A stretch of 35,490 nucleotides of DNA from an uncultured Clostridia bacterium (GTDB lineage Bacteria > Bacillota > Clostridia > Oscillospirales > Acutalibacteraceae): positions 1-35,490 of the forward strand of contig CAJFOO010000026.1 of the NCBI GenBank assembly GCA_904397205.1, in the 5' to 3' direction. Shown here one piece after another: positions 7,468 to 14,366 of this stretch. The position numbers and the translations under genes are program-made. A model generated the notes under the pieces. The model searched no databases, was not told where the DNA came from, and saw nothing but the letters and a program-made list of their open reading frames with translations. How positions within the stretch are numbered: the stretch's first letter is position 1; every line of letters starts with the position of its first letter.

Positions 7468-7621
7468 TCGGTACGCAATTCCTTTCCATCCTTTTGCCGA
7501 AAATACTCTAACTTAGTACTTTATCATTTTTTTCCTTAAACCGAAATCATGGAAAGGTTAAATCTATATAAAATAAAAACAAAAAAGAGAAAAGCTGACG
7601 GAAGGCTTAGAGGAAAATAAT

Positions 7622-7735
7622 TTGGCAAACCCCACGCAGAGATGGCAGAAAATCTATACCCACCTTGGCAGCCATCAAATGCGTAAGGTAATGGAAGCTA
7701 GTCCTTTGATTCCAACAAAAATTAACTATGAATAA
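7622..7735 (+). pseudogene. 3' remnant of a XerC/D-type recombinase gene
   Basis: Only the C-terminal end survives. From 7652 it reads IYTHLGSHQMRKVMEASPLI and stops at 7733-7735. The intact recombinase at 11603-12508 ends IYTHLGSHQVRKVLENSPFV. The catalytic Tyr is present but everything upstream of about 7622 is lost and the bases before the Tyr are scrambled. The two copies have diverged substantially, so this is an old remnant. It marks the left edge of the AT-rich island. The 200 bases between it and sigI are AT-rich and show no gene. Confidence 0.8.
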
Positions 7736-7739
7736 AAAT

Positions 7740-7786
7740 AAAACCCCTTTTTCTAGAATAGAATTCCAGAAAAAGGGGTTTTTTTG
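7740..7786. terminator. Terminator between remnant and permease gene
   Basis: A long perfect-looking hairpin, AAACCCCTTTTT paired with AAAAAGGGGTTT around 7741-7780, is followed by a T run on the plus strand. It is also close to the minus-strand permease stop and can serve both directions. Confidence 0.85.
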
Positions 7787-7805
7787 AAGGGTAATCCTGT
7801 ATATT

Positions 7806-9041
7806 TTATTTAGTCAAATCAAGCTTCCGCTTTCCTTTTGAATACAGTCGGTAGAGTTTGTATCCTGTTGGCAGAGGAAGGATAAGCCATAGAAATAACA
7901 ATGTTCCAAGGAGAACAAAAAGATTGATATGTAAAAAATATAGAACGGTGGAAAGGAAAACAGCAGAAATTATGCCTGCGGCCCCAATCCACACCAGGGT
8001 TTCCAAGTATATGGCTGCTATAAACCGTAAAAGCTCCCCACGGTGATGGAATTCCACATTGGCCAGGAGGCTTTTTGTTTTTCTCCACCGGAGGAAACAG
8101 AGCAGAACAGCGGCAAGGAGAAGGATGGCAGACGGGAATACCACAAAAAGGAGAATATTGCTTGTTGCATAGCCCAAATGAAAAATTTGCACGGGATAGA
8201 CCGCCAGTAAAACGTAGGGTTGGATCCCCACTTCTCTGCAAATTTGATCCAAGGTATTTTCAACGCGTAACACGCTTTCCGAAGAATATACAAAAGCGTT
8301 TGTGTGGCCCAGATATACCTTCATCTGGAAACTGTAGTCCTCCTCCCCAGCCGGATCATCAGGAAACTCCAGCGCCGGCATGACGATGTACCGGTCTAAA
8401 ACAAAGGATTCCCCTCGGGCGGCAGAGGCTCCTTCTTCCCAAAAACCGATTACCTTCAGGGGGAAGACTTTTCCTAAATAATTGACCTCAAATGTGTCAT
8501 TTATCTGCAAATACTCCCGGTATTCCTGTCCTGCAATCACCGGCACAGGCTGCCCTTCCTGATACACAAATTCCGTATCGTCAAACAAGCGGCCCTCGGC
8601 TACGTCCATGGACGATCCGCGGATGGCCGCTGCATTCATCTGCATGCTTTTCAGAGTAGACGGGTCGACCTCTTCGTCCGGAACATCGCCAAAGCCATAG
8701 GAAAATTTCAGGGGTAAATCTGTCCTGTCGGTATAGAGGAATTGGTCTGTCATAACAAAATAGGATGCGCCAAGCTGCTCTTTGCACAATGCATACATGT
8801 GTTTCAGTTGGGACAGCGCCCCCTCCTGCTCGAAGAAATCGAAGACGCTCATTTTGCCCGGCTGGTCAAGTTGATCGATAATGGAATAACCGCCGCCATC
8901 GGTATTCAATTTTGAGAATCGATGAATATCTGTAAATATAGCCATTCCGATTGTAAAAGAAGTAACACACAACAGGATAATTATAGGGCAGATCACCAGG
9001 AAACGGATTTTGGATTGCATCAAACGCAGAAAATATGGCAT
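7806..9041 (-). CDS. FtsX/MacB-like ABC transporter permease without a partner ATPase
   Basis: A 411-residue membrane protein. One membrane segment lies near the N-terminus (about 11-32), a large extracytoplasmic region spans about 35-285 and resembles MacB periplasmic core domains, and three more segments follow (about 290-315, 340-365, 370-392). This four-helix layout is that of FtsX/MacB permeases used for export or for mechanotransmission rather than import. No ATP-binding gene is present in the island, so a partner would have to be encoded elsewhere. The ATG has GAGGTGA nine bases upstream. It follows a small secreted-protein gene, separated by a strong terminator, so expression would need read-through. 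Substrate unknown. Confidence 0.7.
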   Translation of the reverse strand: MPYFLRLMQSKIRFLVICPIIILLCVTSFTIGMAIFTDIHRFSKLNTDGGGYSIIDQLDQPGKMSVFDFFEQEGALSQLKHMYALCKEQLGASYFVMTDQFLYTDRTDLPLKFSYGFGDVPDEEVDPSTLKSMQMNAAAIRGSSMDVAEGRLFDDTEFVYQEGQPVPVIAGQEYREYLQINDTFEVNYLGKVFPLKVIGFWEEGASAARGESFVLDRYIVMPALEFPDDPAGEEDYSFQMKVYLGHTNAFVYSSESVLRVENTLDQICREVGIQPYVLLAVYPVQIFHLGYATSNILLFVVFPSAILLLAAVLLCFLRWRKTKSLLANVEFHHRGELLRFIAAIYLETLVWIGAAGIISAVFLSTVLYFLHINLFVLLGTLLFLWLILPLPTGYKLYRLYSKGKRKLDLTK

Positions 9042-9076
9042 AATACATTCACCTCATGCCTTCATAATGTATTAAG

Positions 9077-9119
9077 AAAAAAAACGCTATGAAGTAAAAA
9101 GACTTCATAGCGCCTTTTT
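9077..9119 (-). terminator. Terminator between the secreted-protein gene and the permease
   Basis: An 11-bp perfect stem (9085-9095 with 9102-9112) and, on the minus strand, a run of eight T after it. It lies directly after the 9126 stop and only about 35 bp before the permease start, leaving no room for a separate promoter. Confidence 0.9.
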
Positions 9120-9125
9120 CATGGT

Positions 9126-9701
9126 TTATTTCGTACCCCAGTAGGTTCTTGCTTGCAATTCATTTGCAGAAGTAGATTTTAGCCAAGGAGTGTAAGCACG
9201 GGACCAATAGCTAGTAGCAGCACTACTCCATTGTCTTCCTGAATCTGATCGAACGTCTCCAAAAAATTCAAACCGTGCCACAGAATAGCTGTTTATAGGT
9301 GTGGCTTGTACTGTAATATTGGGGGATATATACCAAACTTCAGCACGAGTTTTAGCATATACACGTTGTACTCCGTTACCAGCTTCTCTTCCTCCATCAT
9401 GATCGGCACGGATAGGACCATCATATTGCATAGCCCTCGTATCACTTCCACTATTTTCCCGGATACCTATGATGTCGCCCTCCTGTAAGCTGTAGGTAGT
9501 ACCATTTTCTTGCCAGGCAACATCTTGAGTTACCGTATAGGAACCATCCGAGTTTTGAGTAGATACTGCTTGCAACCTGGCTGTTCCGTTCAGAACTGGT
9601 TCCGCGTTGAAAGCAGAAACCGTAGAAATGCTAGCGGTTACTGTAAGCGCAGCGGCACATAGGCTAATAAATACTTTTTTCTTGTTCCCTAATTTTTTCA
9701 T
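9126..9701 (-). CDS. Secreted protein of unknown function
   Basis: A 191-residue protein with a Sec signal peptide (MKKLGNKKKVFISLCAAAL, cleavage probably after VSA at about 30). The mature part has no cysteine and no membrane segment. It contains a beta-rich stretch (SYTVTQDVAWQENGTTYSL) and ends in an aromatic-rich segment YWSRAYTPWLK...RTYWGTK. I do not recognise the family. The ATG at 9701 has AAGGGA eight bases upstream. It is divergent from the padR operon and shares the intergenic region with it, so PadR probably controls it. A bacteriocin-like role with the downstream permease is possible but unsupported. Confidence 0.75.
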   Translation of the reverse strand: MKKLGNKKKVFISLCAAALTVTASISTVSAFNAEPVLNGTARLQAVSTQNSDGSYTVTQDVAWQENGTTYSLQEGDIIGIRENSGSDTRAMQYDGPIRADHDGGREAGNGVQRVYAKTRAEVWYISPNITVQATPINSYSVARFEFFGDVRSDSGRQWSSAATSYWSRAYTPWLKSTSANELQARTYWGTK

Positions 9702-9789
9702 GGTCAAAATCCCTTCCTAAAATAAAACTTTCATGACTAAAAATGAAAAATAAGAATTCCTATTCCTTTGGAAATATTTCCTTGGCATT

Positions 9790-9818
9790 ACTATATCATA
9801 AGGTTATACATTTGTCAA
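9790..9818 (-). promoter_or_regulatory. Promoter of the secreted-protein gene
   Basis: Reading leftwards, TTGACA (9818-9813) and TATAGT (9795-9790) are 17 bp apart. The -35 box belongs to an inverted repeat, TTTGTCAA (9811-9818) and TTGACAAA (9841-9848), shared with the divergent padR promoter. Confidence 0.8.
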
Positions 9819-9840
9819 CAATGTTTTGTGCCACAATATA

Positions 9841-9868
9841 TTGACAAACCATATTTTTTCTATAAAAT
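9841..9868 (+). promoter_or_regulatory. Promoter of the padR operon
   Basis: TTGACA (9841-9846) and TAAAAT (9863-9868) with 16 bp between. Its -35 box faces that of the divergent promoter across 22 bp. One regulator bound between them could control both directions. Confidence 0.65.
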
Positions 9869-9933
9869 AAAATATAAGAGTAGAATCTTGGAAAAATACA
9901 TACCATTACTATAAAAAGGAAGTATCAGTTATC

Positions 9934-10287
9934 TTGAATGTGCAGGAAAATATCAAACGTGGTACAGTAGAAATGTTACTTCTTGCTTTATTGTCAGAAG
10001 AAGATATGTATGGCTATCAGCTGTGTCAGGAGCTGGACGAGCGAAGTGATGGACTCTTTCTTCTTCAGGAAGGGTCGATGTACCCGATTCTTTACCGTAT
10101 GGCGGAAAAAGAGTTGGTTTCTACTCGAAAGGAATTAGTAGGAAAACGACGCACACGGGTTTACTATCATATAGAGCCGGCCGGGCTGGTTTATATGGAG
10201 GAGTTGAAAAAAGAATACTTGTCTATTCATAAGGGGATTATAAAAATATTGGATAGCATAAAAGGAGATAAGGGGAATGGGGAATGA
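9934..10287 (+). CDS. PadR-family transcriptional regulator
   Basis: A 117-residue winged-helix protein. The PadR pattern is clear: GTVEMLLLALLSEEDMYGYQ followed by LCQELDERS, EGSMYPILYRMAEKELV, then RTRVYYHIEPAGL and a C-terminal dimerisation helix. The start is a TTG with GGAAG 11 bases upstream; no better in-frame start exists. PadR proteins are repressors, often of efflux or envelope-stress genes, and usually control the adjacent promoter. The stop overlaps the next ATG (ATGA), coupling it to the membrane protein that follows. Confidence 0.92.
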   Translation: MNVQENIKRGTVEMLLLALLSEEDMYGYQLCQELDERSDGLFLLQEGSMYPILYRMAEKELVSTRKELVGKRRTRVYYHIEPAGLVYMEELKKEYLSIHKGIIKILDSIKGDKGNGE

Positions 10288-10724
10288 CAGAAGAAAACCG
10301 TCTTGTACAGGATTTAAAAGATTTTTATAAGGAAATAAAATCCCTTCTGCTTTGTTCGAGTGCAAAAAAAGAAGATATTCTTTTGGGCTTGCAGGGGGAT
10401 ATTGAGGAATATATTGAGCATCACCCCGAAGCTGGTATCGAAGATATTAAAACAAAGTTTGGTACAGCAGAAGTGATAGCGAACAGCTATCAGTTTTCTA
10501 TAGGGGAAACAGAAGTCCGGCAAAAAATAAAAAAGAAAAAGACATTTTGGTGCATTGGAGCAGCTGTTATTTTTATACTGTTTGTTATCAGTGTAATTTT
10601 AATTGTTATATACTATAAAAAATCGACAGCGGAGCTGCCGGTATACTATGTAATCACAGAAGAAATCATAGAAGGCTCTATCCCCGAAGAATTATTAAAC
10701 GATCCCAATGCAGTGACAAAATAA
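10284..10724 (+). CDS. Single-pass membrane protein coupled to PadR (DUF6120/DUF1700-like)
   Basis: A 146-residue protein. Residues 1-80 are a helical domain with QDLKDFYKEIKSLLLCSSAK, LQGDIEEYIEHHPEAGIEDI and KFGTAEVIANSY. This is the HAAS/DUF1700-like pattern common right after padR genes in Firmicutes. One membrane helix lies at about 90-112, and a short outer tail of about 30 residues follows. Such proteins are thought to act with PadR as a membrane sensing module; this is not proven. The gene starts inside the padR stop codon. Confidence 0.78.
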   Translation: MTEENRLVQDLKDFYKEIKSLLLCSSAKKEDILLGLQGDIEEYIEHHPEAGIEDIKTKFGTAEVIANSYQFSIGETEVRQKIKKKKTFWCIGAAVIFILFVISVILIVIYYKKSTAELPVYYVITEEIIEGSIPEELLNDPNAVTK

Positions 10725-10739
10725 AAAGGAGAATGAACG

Positions 10740-11249
10740 ATGAAAAAAACCGTAAAACATTTGTTAGTATCTATATTGGCTGCCAGCAGCCTATGCACAG
10801 CGATTCCATTGAGTGCCAGCGCCGCAACAGTATCCCCTCAGATTTCTGAGAATGTTTCTTCTGGATTGGTAATGGTAGATCAAACTGTGGAACATTTGGC
10901 CGATGGAGGATACATTACCATCGAGATTTATGAGTCTCCCTCCCTATCCAGAGCGATCTCTCAAAAACAGGGAAGAAAAGTAGTTACTCAGTCTGACAGC
11001 AATGGAAAAATGGTTTGGCAATATACCTTATCGGCTACCTTTTCTGTAAATTCCGGAGTGAGCGCTACTTGTACAAAGGTTACAGGTACTCCTTCTATTT
11101 ATGATACCGCTTGGTTTACGGTTTCTAATACGCCCAATCGTTCGGGAAACCGTGCCACTGGAAATATCACGATGCAGAATCGAACTTCTAAGCAAAAAGT
11201 CAGCCGCAGCGTTACCTTGACCTGCGATGCTTATGGCAATTTATCTTAA
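10740..11249 (+). CDS. Small secreted protein with two cysteines, function unknown
   Basis: A 169-residue exported protein. The signal peptide (MKKTVKHLLVSILAASSLC..., cleavage near SASA about residue 29) is followed by a beta-rich domain of about 110 residues: MVWQYTLSATFSVNSGVSAT, AWFTVSN, SGNRATGNITMQ and SRSVTLTCDAYG. The two mature cysteines (SATCTK and LTCDA) could form a disulfide. Similar secreted proteins of unknown role are frequent in gut Firmicutes. AAGGAG lies just before the ATG. It is the last gene of the padR operon, closed by a strong terminator. Confidence 0.78.
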   Translation: MKKTVKHLLVSILAASSLCTAIPLSASAATVSPQISENVSSGLVMVDQTVEHLADGGYITIEIYESPSLSRAISQKQGRKVVTQSDSNGKMVWQYTLSATFSVNSGVSATCTKVTGTPSIYDTAWFTVSNTPNRSGNRATGNITMQNRTSKQKVSRSVTLTCDAYGNLS

Positions 11250-11278
11250 TTTTTAGATTTGTTTTTATTTATTTCTAA

Positions 11279-11312
11279 AAACCCCAGGAAATGCGATTTT
11301 CCTGGGGTTTCT
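11279..11312 (+). terminator. Terminator of the padR operon
   Basis: A 13-bp stem (11279-11291 with 11298-11310, core CCCCAGGAAA) ending in a short T run, 30 bp after the secreted-protein stop. Confidence 0.9.
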
Positions 11313-11513
11313 GATTTCGATAGTATATCTCCTCTGAACCACTATCACTGAAGCTAGCAGCATCTTGTTTTCAAAAAATCTATTTGTAATTTTATTTACA
11401 ATCCCTTTGGTCAACAGATTTATTGTCTGAGTTGAGATTCCTTATGGAAAAGGGTTACGGCGAGTAGTCAAGAACACTCGTTTTGCGTGATTTGGCTTAT
11501 AATATCCTATTAT

Positions 11514-11560
11514 CAAAATAAATTTACACAAAATAAAAATTTTGTGTAAATTTATTTTTG
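11514..11560. repeat. Long inverted repeat upstream of the recombinase gene
   Basis: Two arms of about 20 bases (11514-11534 and 11539-11560) are complementary apart from one extra T, with a four-base AAAA loop. The arms contain AATTTACACAAAAT. It ends about 40 bp before the recombinase start. It could be the recombinase's own site, an operator or a terminator. The rest of the 11313-11602 gap is AT-rich with no gene seen; a smaller palindrome (TTTGTAA/TTACAA) lies near 11383-11401. Confidence 0.8.
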
Positions 11561-11602
11561 TTTTATAATAGTTTATAACTTTTTAAAAAGGAGAATAAAA
11601 TT

Positions 11603-12508
11603 ATGGAGAAATTAATTCACAATTTTTTGGAATACTTGGAGCTGATTGGAAAATCCAAACGGACAATTTCTGAATACGCCTTGGATTTAAGGGTATTTTT
11701 GTCTTTTTTCGGCGGACAGCATTCCCCGGATCTGGCGCTTTTACAATCCCTCCAGAGAAAAGACATTGAAAAATATACCTATTATTTAAAAAATGTGCGG
11801 CAGAATACCGCTGCCACCCGCTGCCGGAAAATATCCTCCCTCAAGGTGTTTTATGATTTTTTAATCCGGGAAAATCTGGTGCATAAAAATCCGGTAAACG
11901 ATGTAGCAAAGCCCAAAAAACCAGAAAAACTGCCAAAATATCTGACGCTGGAGCAAAGCCGGATTTTACTGGACGTCATTTCCGGAAAGCATCAAAGCCG
12001 GGATTTGTGTATGTTGACTTTACTGCTCAACTGCGGCTTGCGGCTGTCCGAACTGACCGGCCTGAACCTCGGGGATATTTCCAGCCTCGATACTCCAGGA
12101 CAGGCATTCATGCGGGTATGGGGAAAAGGCGGCAAGGAACGCATATTGTTTTTGAATTCTGCTTGTGTACAGGCTATCCAGCAGTATCTTCCTGTGCGGA
12201 AAACCAGAGACCCCGGGGAAACTGCCTTGTTCCTGAACGCATTCGGCAAACGGATCGGGAACCGGACCGTACAGAACATGGTACGCAGTTACCTGCAGCA
12301 AATAGGTTTAGGAAAGGGGTATTCTGTACATACCCTGCGCCATACAGCGGCTACGCTATTATATCAGTATTCCCATGCAGACATATTGATCCTCAAAAAC
12401 ATTTTGGGCCATTCCAATGTGAGCACAACGGAAATCTATACCCATCTTGGGAGCCATCAGGTCCGCAAAGTTCTGGAAAACAGCCCTTTCGTGACAAAGA
12501 AGGAATAA
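11603..12508 (+). CDS. Tyrosine recombinase, XerC/XerD type
   Basis: A 301-residue recombinase with the N-terminal SAM-like core-binding domain (residues 5-85) and a complete C-terminal catalytic domain. The active-site set is visible: Arg in LNCGLRLSELTG, Lys in GKGGKER, His-x-x-Arg in VHTLRHTAATLL, His in LGHSNVSTTE, and Tyr in EIYTHLG. Length and architecture match XerC/D rather than the longer phage and ICE integrases. An AAAAGGAGA site precedes the ATG. It could be a chromosomal Xer or a recombinase that moved the AT-rich island. The 7622-7735 remnant of a related gene at the other end of the island favours the second view. Confidence 0.9.
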   Translation: MEKLIHNFLEYLELIGKSKRTISEYALDLRVFLSFFGGQHSPDLALLQSLQRKDIEKYTYYLKNVRQNTAATRCRKISSLKVFYDFLIRENLVHKNPVNDVAKPKKPEKLPKYLTLEQSRILLDVISGKHQSRDLCMLTLLLNCGLRLSELTGLNLGDISSLDTPGQAFMRVWGKGGKERILFLNSACVQAIQQYLPVRKTRDPGETALFLNAFGKRIGNRTVQNMVRSYLQQIGLGKGYSVHTLRHTAATLLYQYSHADILILKNILGHSNVSTTEIYTHLGSHQVRKVLENSPFVTKKE

Positions 12509-12611
12509 AACCGGGGTTTTGTGTTGCCAAAGGGAGTGATGATGGATGAACTGCGTCACAGCGGACAGCAGCCGTTATCGCCCTGTTTCAAAAGAAATGA
12601 GAGGGATTATA

Positions 12612-13160
12612 ATGAAGGAGCTTTCTATTCTTCCGCACGTCGGGATTTGGGAATTAAAGCTGGGGATGTCCCCGAAAGAAATTCTGGAAAAAATTAACCG
12701 GCTGTGCGCGGAATTCCATTTACCAAAATTGAACAATCTTCAAATTTCTAAAGATCCAGAGGAAGAGGATGGCAGTTATTATCTGCGCTATCAAAGCGAT
12801 TTCTTTTTCTTTCTGGTGCAGTATGATGATAAAGAGCAGGCGGTTGAAATTGGCATTGACCGCCTGATAAGCGAACAGGCTGTGGTAAGGTTGTATGATT
12901 TGGATGTTTTTAAAACCCCGGCCGAAGAACTCATTCTTTATTTAAAGAAAGTCAGCCCCTGCTCTTATGATGACATGGATGAACAACTGAGCACAAATTA
13001 TGAATTTGATGATATCGGCATCCGGCTCTGGAGGGATGAGCCGTTCCACGAAAAACTGCTGAAAGATCCGGCTTACATCGAAGAAATGAGGGATACCCTC
13101 CACGAAATGTTCCGGTATCGGTACTTTGATATTGCCGCTGTCCAATCAGTAAAAAAATAA
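12612..13160 (+). CDS. Hypothetical acidic protein
   Basis: A 182-residue soluble protein, rich in Glu, Asp and aromatic residues, with no signal peptide or membrane segment. The ATG at 12612 has GAGAGGG eight bases upstream; an in-frame start at 12546 has a poorer site. Features are KLGMSPKEILEKINRL near the N-terminus and a central YYLRYQSDFFFFLVQYDD strand. Size and composition resemble immunity-type proteins of Firmicutes, but I cannot assign a family. It lies between the recombinase gene and an antitoxin-like RNA, and shares the terminator at 13161-13199. Confidence 0.7.
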   Translation: MKELSILPHVGIWELKLGMSPKEILEKINRLCAEFHLPKLNNLQISKDPEEEDGSYYLRYQSDFFFFLVQYDDKEQAVEIGIDRLISEQAVVRLYDLDVFKTPAEELILYLKKVSPCSYDDMDEQLSTNYEFDDIGIRLWRDEPFHEKLLKDPAYIEEMRDTLHEMFRYRYFDIAAVQSVKK

Positions 13161-13199
13161 AAACAACCGCCCACCCTCCAAGTGTTGCGGTTGTTTTTC
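13161..13199. terminator. Bidirectional terminator
   Basis: A 10-bp perfect stem (AAACAACCGC at 13161-13170, complement at 13187-13196) with T runs on both strands. It ends the 12612 gene on the plus strand and the antitoxin-like RNA on the minus strand. It matches the hairpin at 14208-14243. Confidence 0.88.
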
Positions 13200-13242
13200 A
13201 AATAACCAAAACTATGGGGAACCGTTTTGCCGGTATCCCTTT
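13165..13242 (-). ncRNA. Toxin-less copy of the type I antitoxin RNA
   Basis: This stretch matches the antitoxin RNA region at 14203-14294: the same 5' part (AAGGGATACCGGCAA then ACGGTTCCCC) and the same AAACAACCGC-type terminator hairpin. Upstream on the minus strand is TTGCCA (13277-13272), 17 bp and CAATAA (13254-13249), a weakened promoter. No toxin gene faces it; the 12612 gene occupies that place. It may be a decayed copy or an antitoxin that still acts in trans. Confidence 0.6.
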
Positions 13243-13310
13243 CTGTTTTTATTGCAGCAATCCTCCCCCCCTGGCAAAGCCGATGGCGGCAGGGCCGGGG
13301 GTTTTGTTAT

Positions 13311-13853
13311 TTAAGCATGATAGATCTGCTGAAGGATGGCTTCCCATTTCTTCTGTGAATCCAGCCAATCCATTGCGGCGGAAACGAAAGGCGAAGGATC
13401 CAACCCTTCATTGGATAATTGGTAACGTCCGCTGGTGCAATACTGTACCTGCTCACGCACTTCTTCGTTCCTTTGCTGTATATAGGAAAGCACTGCCGGG
13501 GAACGGGTATCCACCGTAGGGATTTCCTGCACTTCTTCCGTCAGCACCGTACAGCCAAAGAGCATCGGGCGGGTATGCGCATTTTGTACATCCTGTTCCG
13601 TGAGAACACCATGTTCCTGTAACTCACACAGCAGGTTTTGATACTCTGCACTGCCCATGGCATCCAAAGGATAGCGCGATTTTAAATCCTTTGCCAGCGC
13701 ATCTGGCAGCGGGCCAGACTCCTGCGGCGGCTGTGCTGAAACCGGCCGGGCGATTTCCGTCTGCAATAGACCGGCAAAGGAATCTTGTGGATGGTTCTTC
13801 CCCGTGTCCAAATAAGAAGCCCCAGCGGTGGAAAGCAATCGGGTTATCTGCAT
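13311..13853 (-). CDS. Hypothetical protein
   Basis: A 180-residue soluble protein beginning MQITRLLSTAGASYLDTGK. The ATG at 13853 is preceded by GGAGGTGAT; upstream in-frame codons lack a ribosome site. No signal peptide. The composition is Gln/Glu/Pro-rich in the first half and helical in the second, with paired Trp near the end (AMDWLDSQKKWEAIL). I do not recognise it. It stands alone between the two antitoxin RNA copies. An ATTAAG-rich upstream region has no clear promoter. Confidence 0.65.
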   Translation of the reverse strand: MQITRLLSTAGASYLDTGKNHPQDSFAGLLQTEIARPVSAQPPQESGPLPDALAKDLKSRYPLDAMGSAEYQNLLCELQEHGVLTEQDVQNAHTRPMLFGCTVLTEEVQEIPTVDTRSPAVLSYIQQRNEEVREQVQYCTSGRYQLSNEGLDPSPFVSAAMDWLDSQKKWEAILQQIYHA

Positions 13854-14019
13854 GGTATCACCTCCAATTAAGAAATCATAAAATCCAACGGTTAAACCTA
13901 TACTATACAACCAAAGCATAGCACAAAAAAAGCAAAAAGTAAATGTTTTGTGTGCATTTTATGCATGATTTTTTTATTCCTACATGCAAAAAACCCCGGC
14001 AAAAACCGGAGGATTTATG

Positions 14020-14048
14020 TTGCCAACAGGGGCCCTTTGTGCTAAGAT
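14020..14048 (+). promoter_or_regulatory. Promoter of the type I toxin mRNA
   Basis: TTGCCA (14020-14025), 17 bp, TAAGAT (14043-14048). The predicted message starts near 14055 and begins with GGAAAGGGATACC. Its leader contains CCCCC-TGCAAA-GGGGG just before the toxin start, which would hide the ribosome site. Confidence 0.75.
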
Positions 14049-14108
14049 AAGCACGGAAAGGGATACCAATGACGGTAAGGCGGCTCCCCCTGCAAAGGGG
14101 GTGGTGAT

Positions 14109-14189
14109 ATGTGCGTTACATACCAAGACCTGATTCAGCTTGGCCTGTTAATCGTGGCAATCATCGCTCTGTTTAAAGACAGAGATTAA
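14109..14189 (+). CDS. Small hydrophobic type I toxin (holin-like)
   Basis: A 26-residue peptide, MCVTYQDLIQLGLLIVAIIA and then LFKDRD. It has a short polar start, one membrane helix (about 8-21) and a charged end, the pattern of the small 'putative holin-like toxins' (Fst/TxpA-like) of Firmicutes. GGGGGTGGTGAT precedes the ATG, partly inside a hairpin. A strong promoter lies upstream and an antisense RNA with its own sigma-A promoter covers the 3' untranslated region. Such toxins damage the membrane when the antitoxin RNA is lost. The peptide is too short to identify by sequence alone; the context carries the call. Confidence 0.8.
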   Translation: MCVTYQDLIQLGLLIVAIIALFKDRD

Positions 14190-14200
14190 GTTTCCACATA

Positions 14201-14248
14201 AAAAGGGAAACAACCGCCTTCCTGGGGAGTTAGGCGATTGTTTCTTTT
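14201..14248. terminator. Shared terminator of toxin mRNA and antitoxin RNA
   Basis: AAACAACCGCC (14208-14217) pairs with GGCGATTGTTT (14233-14243), with one mismatch. T runs follow in both directions, so it ends both convergent transcripts. Confidence 0.85.
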
Positions 14249-14294
14249 AACAACCTAAATTCTCGGGGGAACCGTCTTGCCGGTATCCCTTCCT
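14203..14294 (-). ncRNA. Type I antitoxin RNA
   Basis: A predicted minus-strand RNA of about 90 nt. It starts after a near-consensus promoter (14329-14301) and ends at the shared hairpin and T run near 14203. It overlaps the 3' end of the toxin message but not the coding region. Its 5' end AAGGGATACC is also found at the 5' end of the toxin mRNA, so the locus is flanked by an inverted repeat (14055-14067 and 14282-14293). Confidence 0.75.
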
Positions 14295-14300
14295 GCTTTT

Positions 14301-14329
14301 ATTATACCAAGTTCCCCCGGCAAAGTCAA
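14301..14329 (-). promoter_or_regulatory. Promoter of the antitoxin RNA
   Basis: Reading leftwards, TTGACT (14329-14324), 17 bp, TATAAT (14306-14301). This is one of the best sigma-A promoters in the window and stronger by consensus than the toxin promoter, as expected for an unstable antitoxin RNA. Confidence 0.88.
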
Positions 14330-14366
14330 GCGCCGGGGCTTTTTTACCGGCCGCGGAGGACGCGGA

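Noticed and set aside
9126-9701. Lactococcin 972-type bacteriocin
   Set aside because: Signal peptide, aromatic-rich end and nearby permease are suggestive, but the family's Gly-rich and Trp-Ser-Tyr pattern is not convincing and no ATPase is present.
12543-12701. A small open frame starting MDELRHSGQQ between the recombinase and the hypothetical gene
   Set aside because: It overlaps the 12612 gene out of frame and has no recognisable content.
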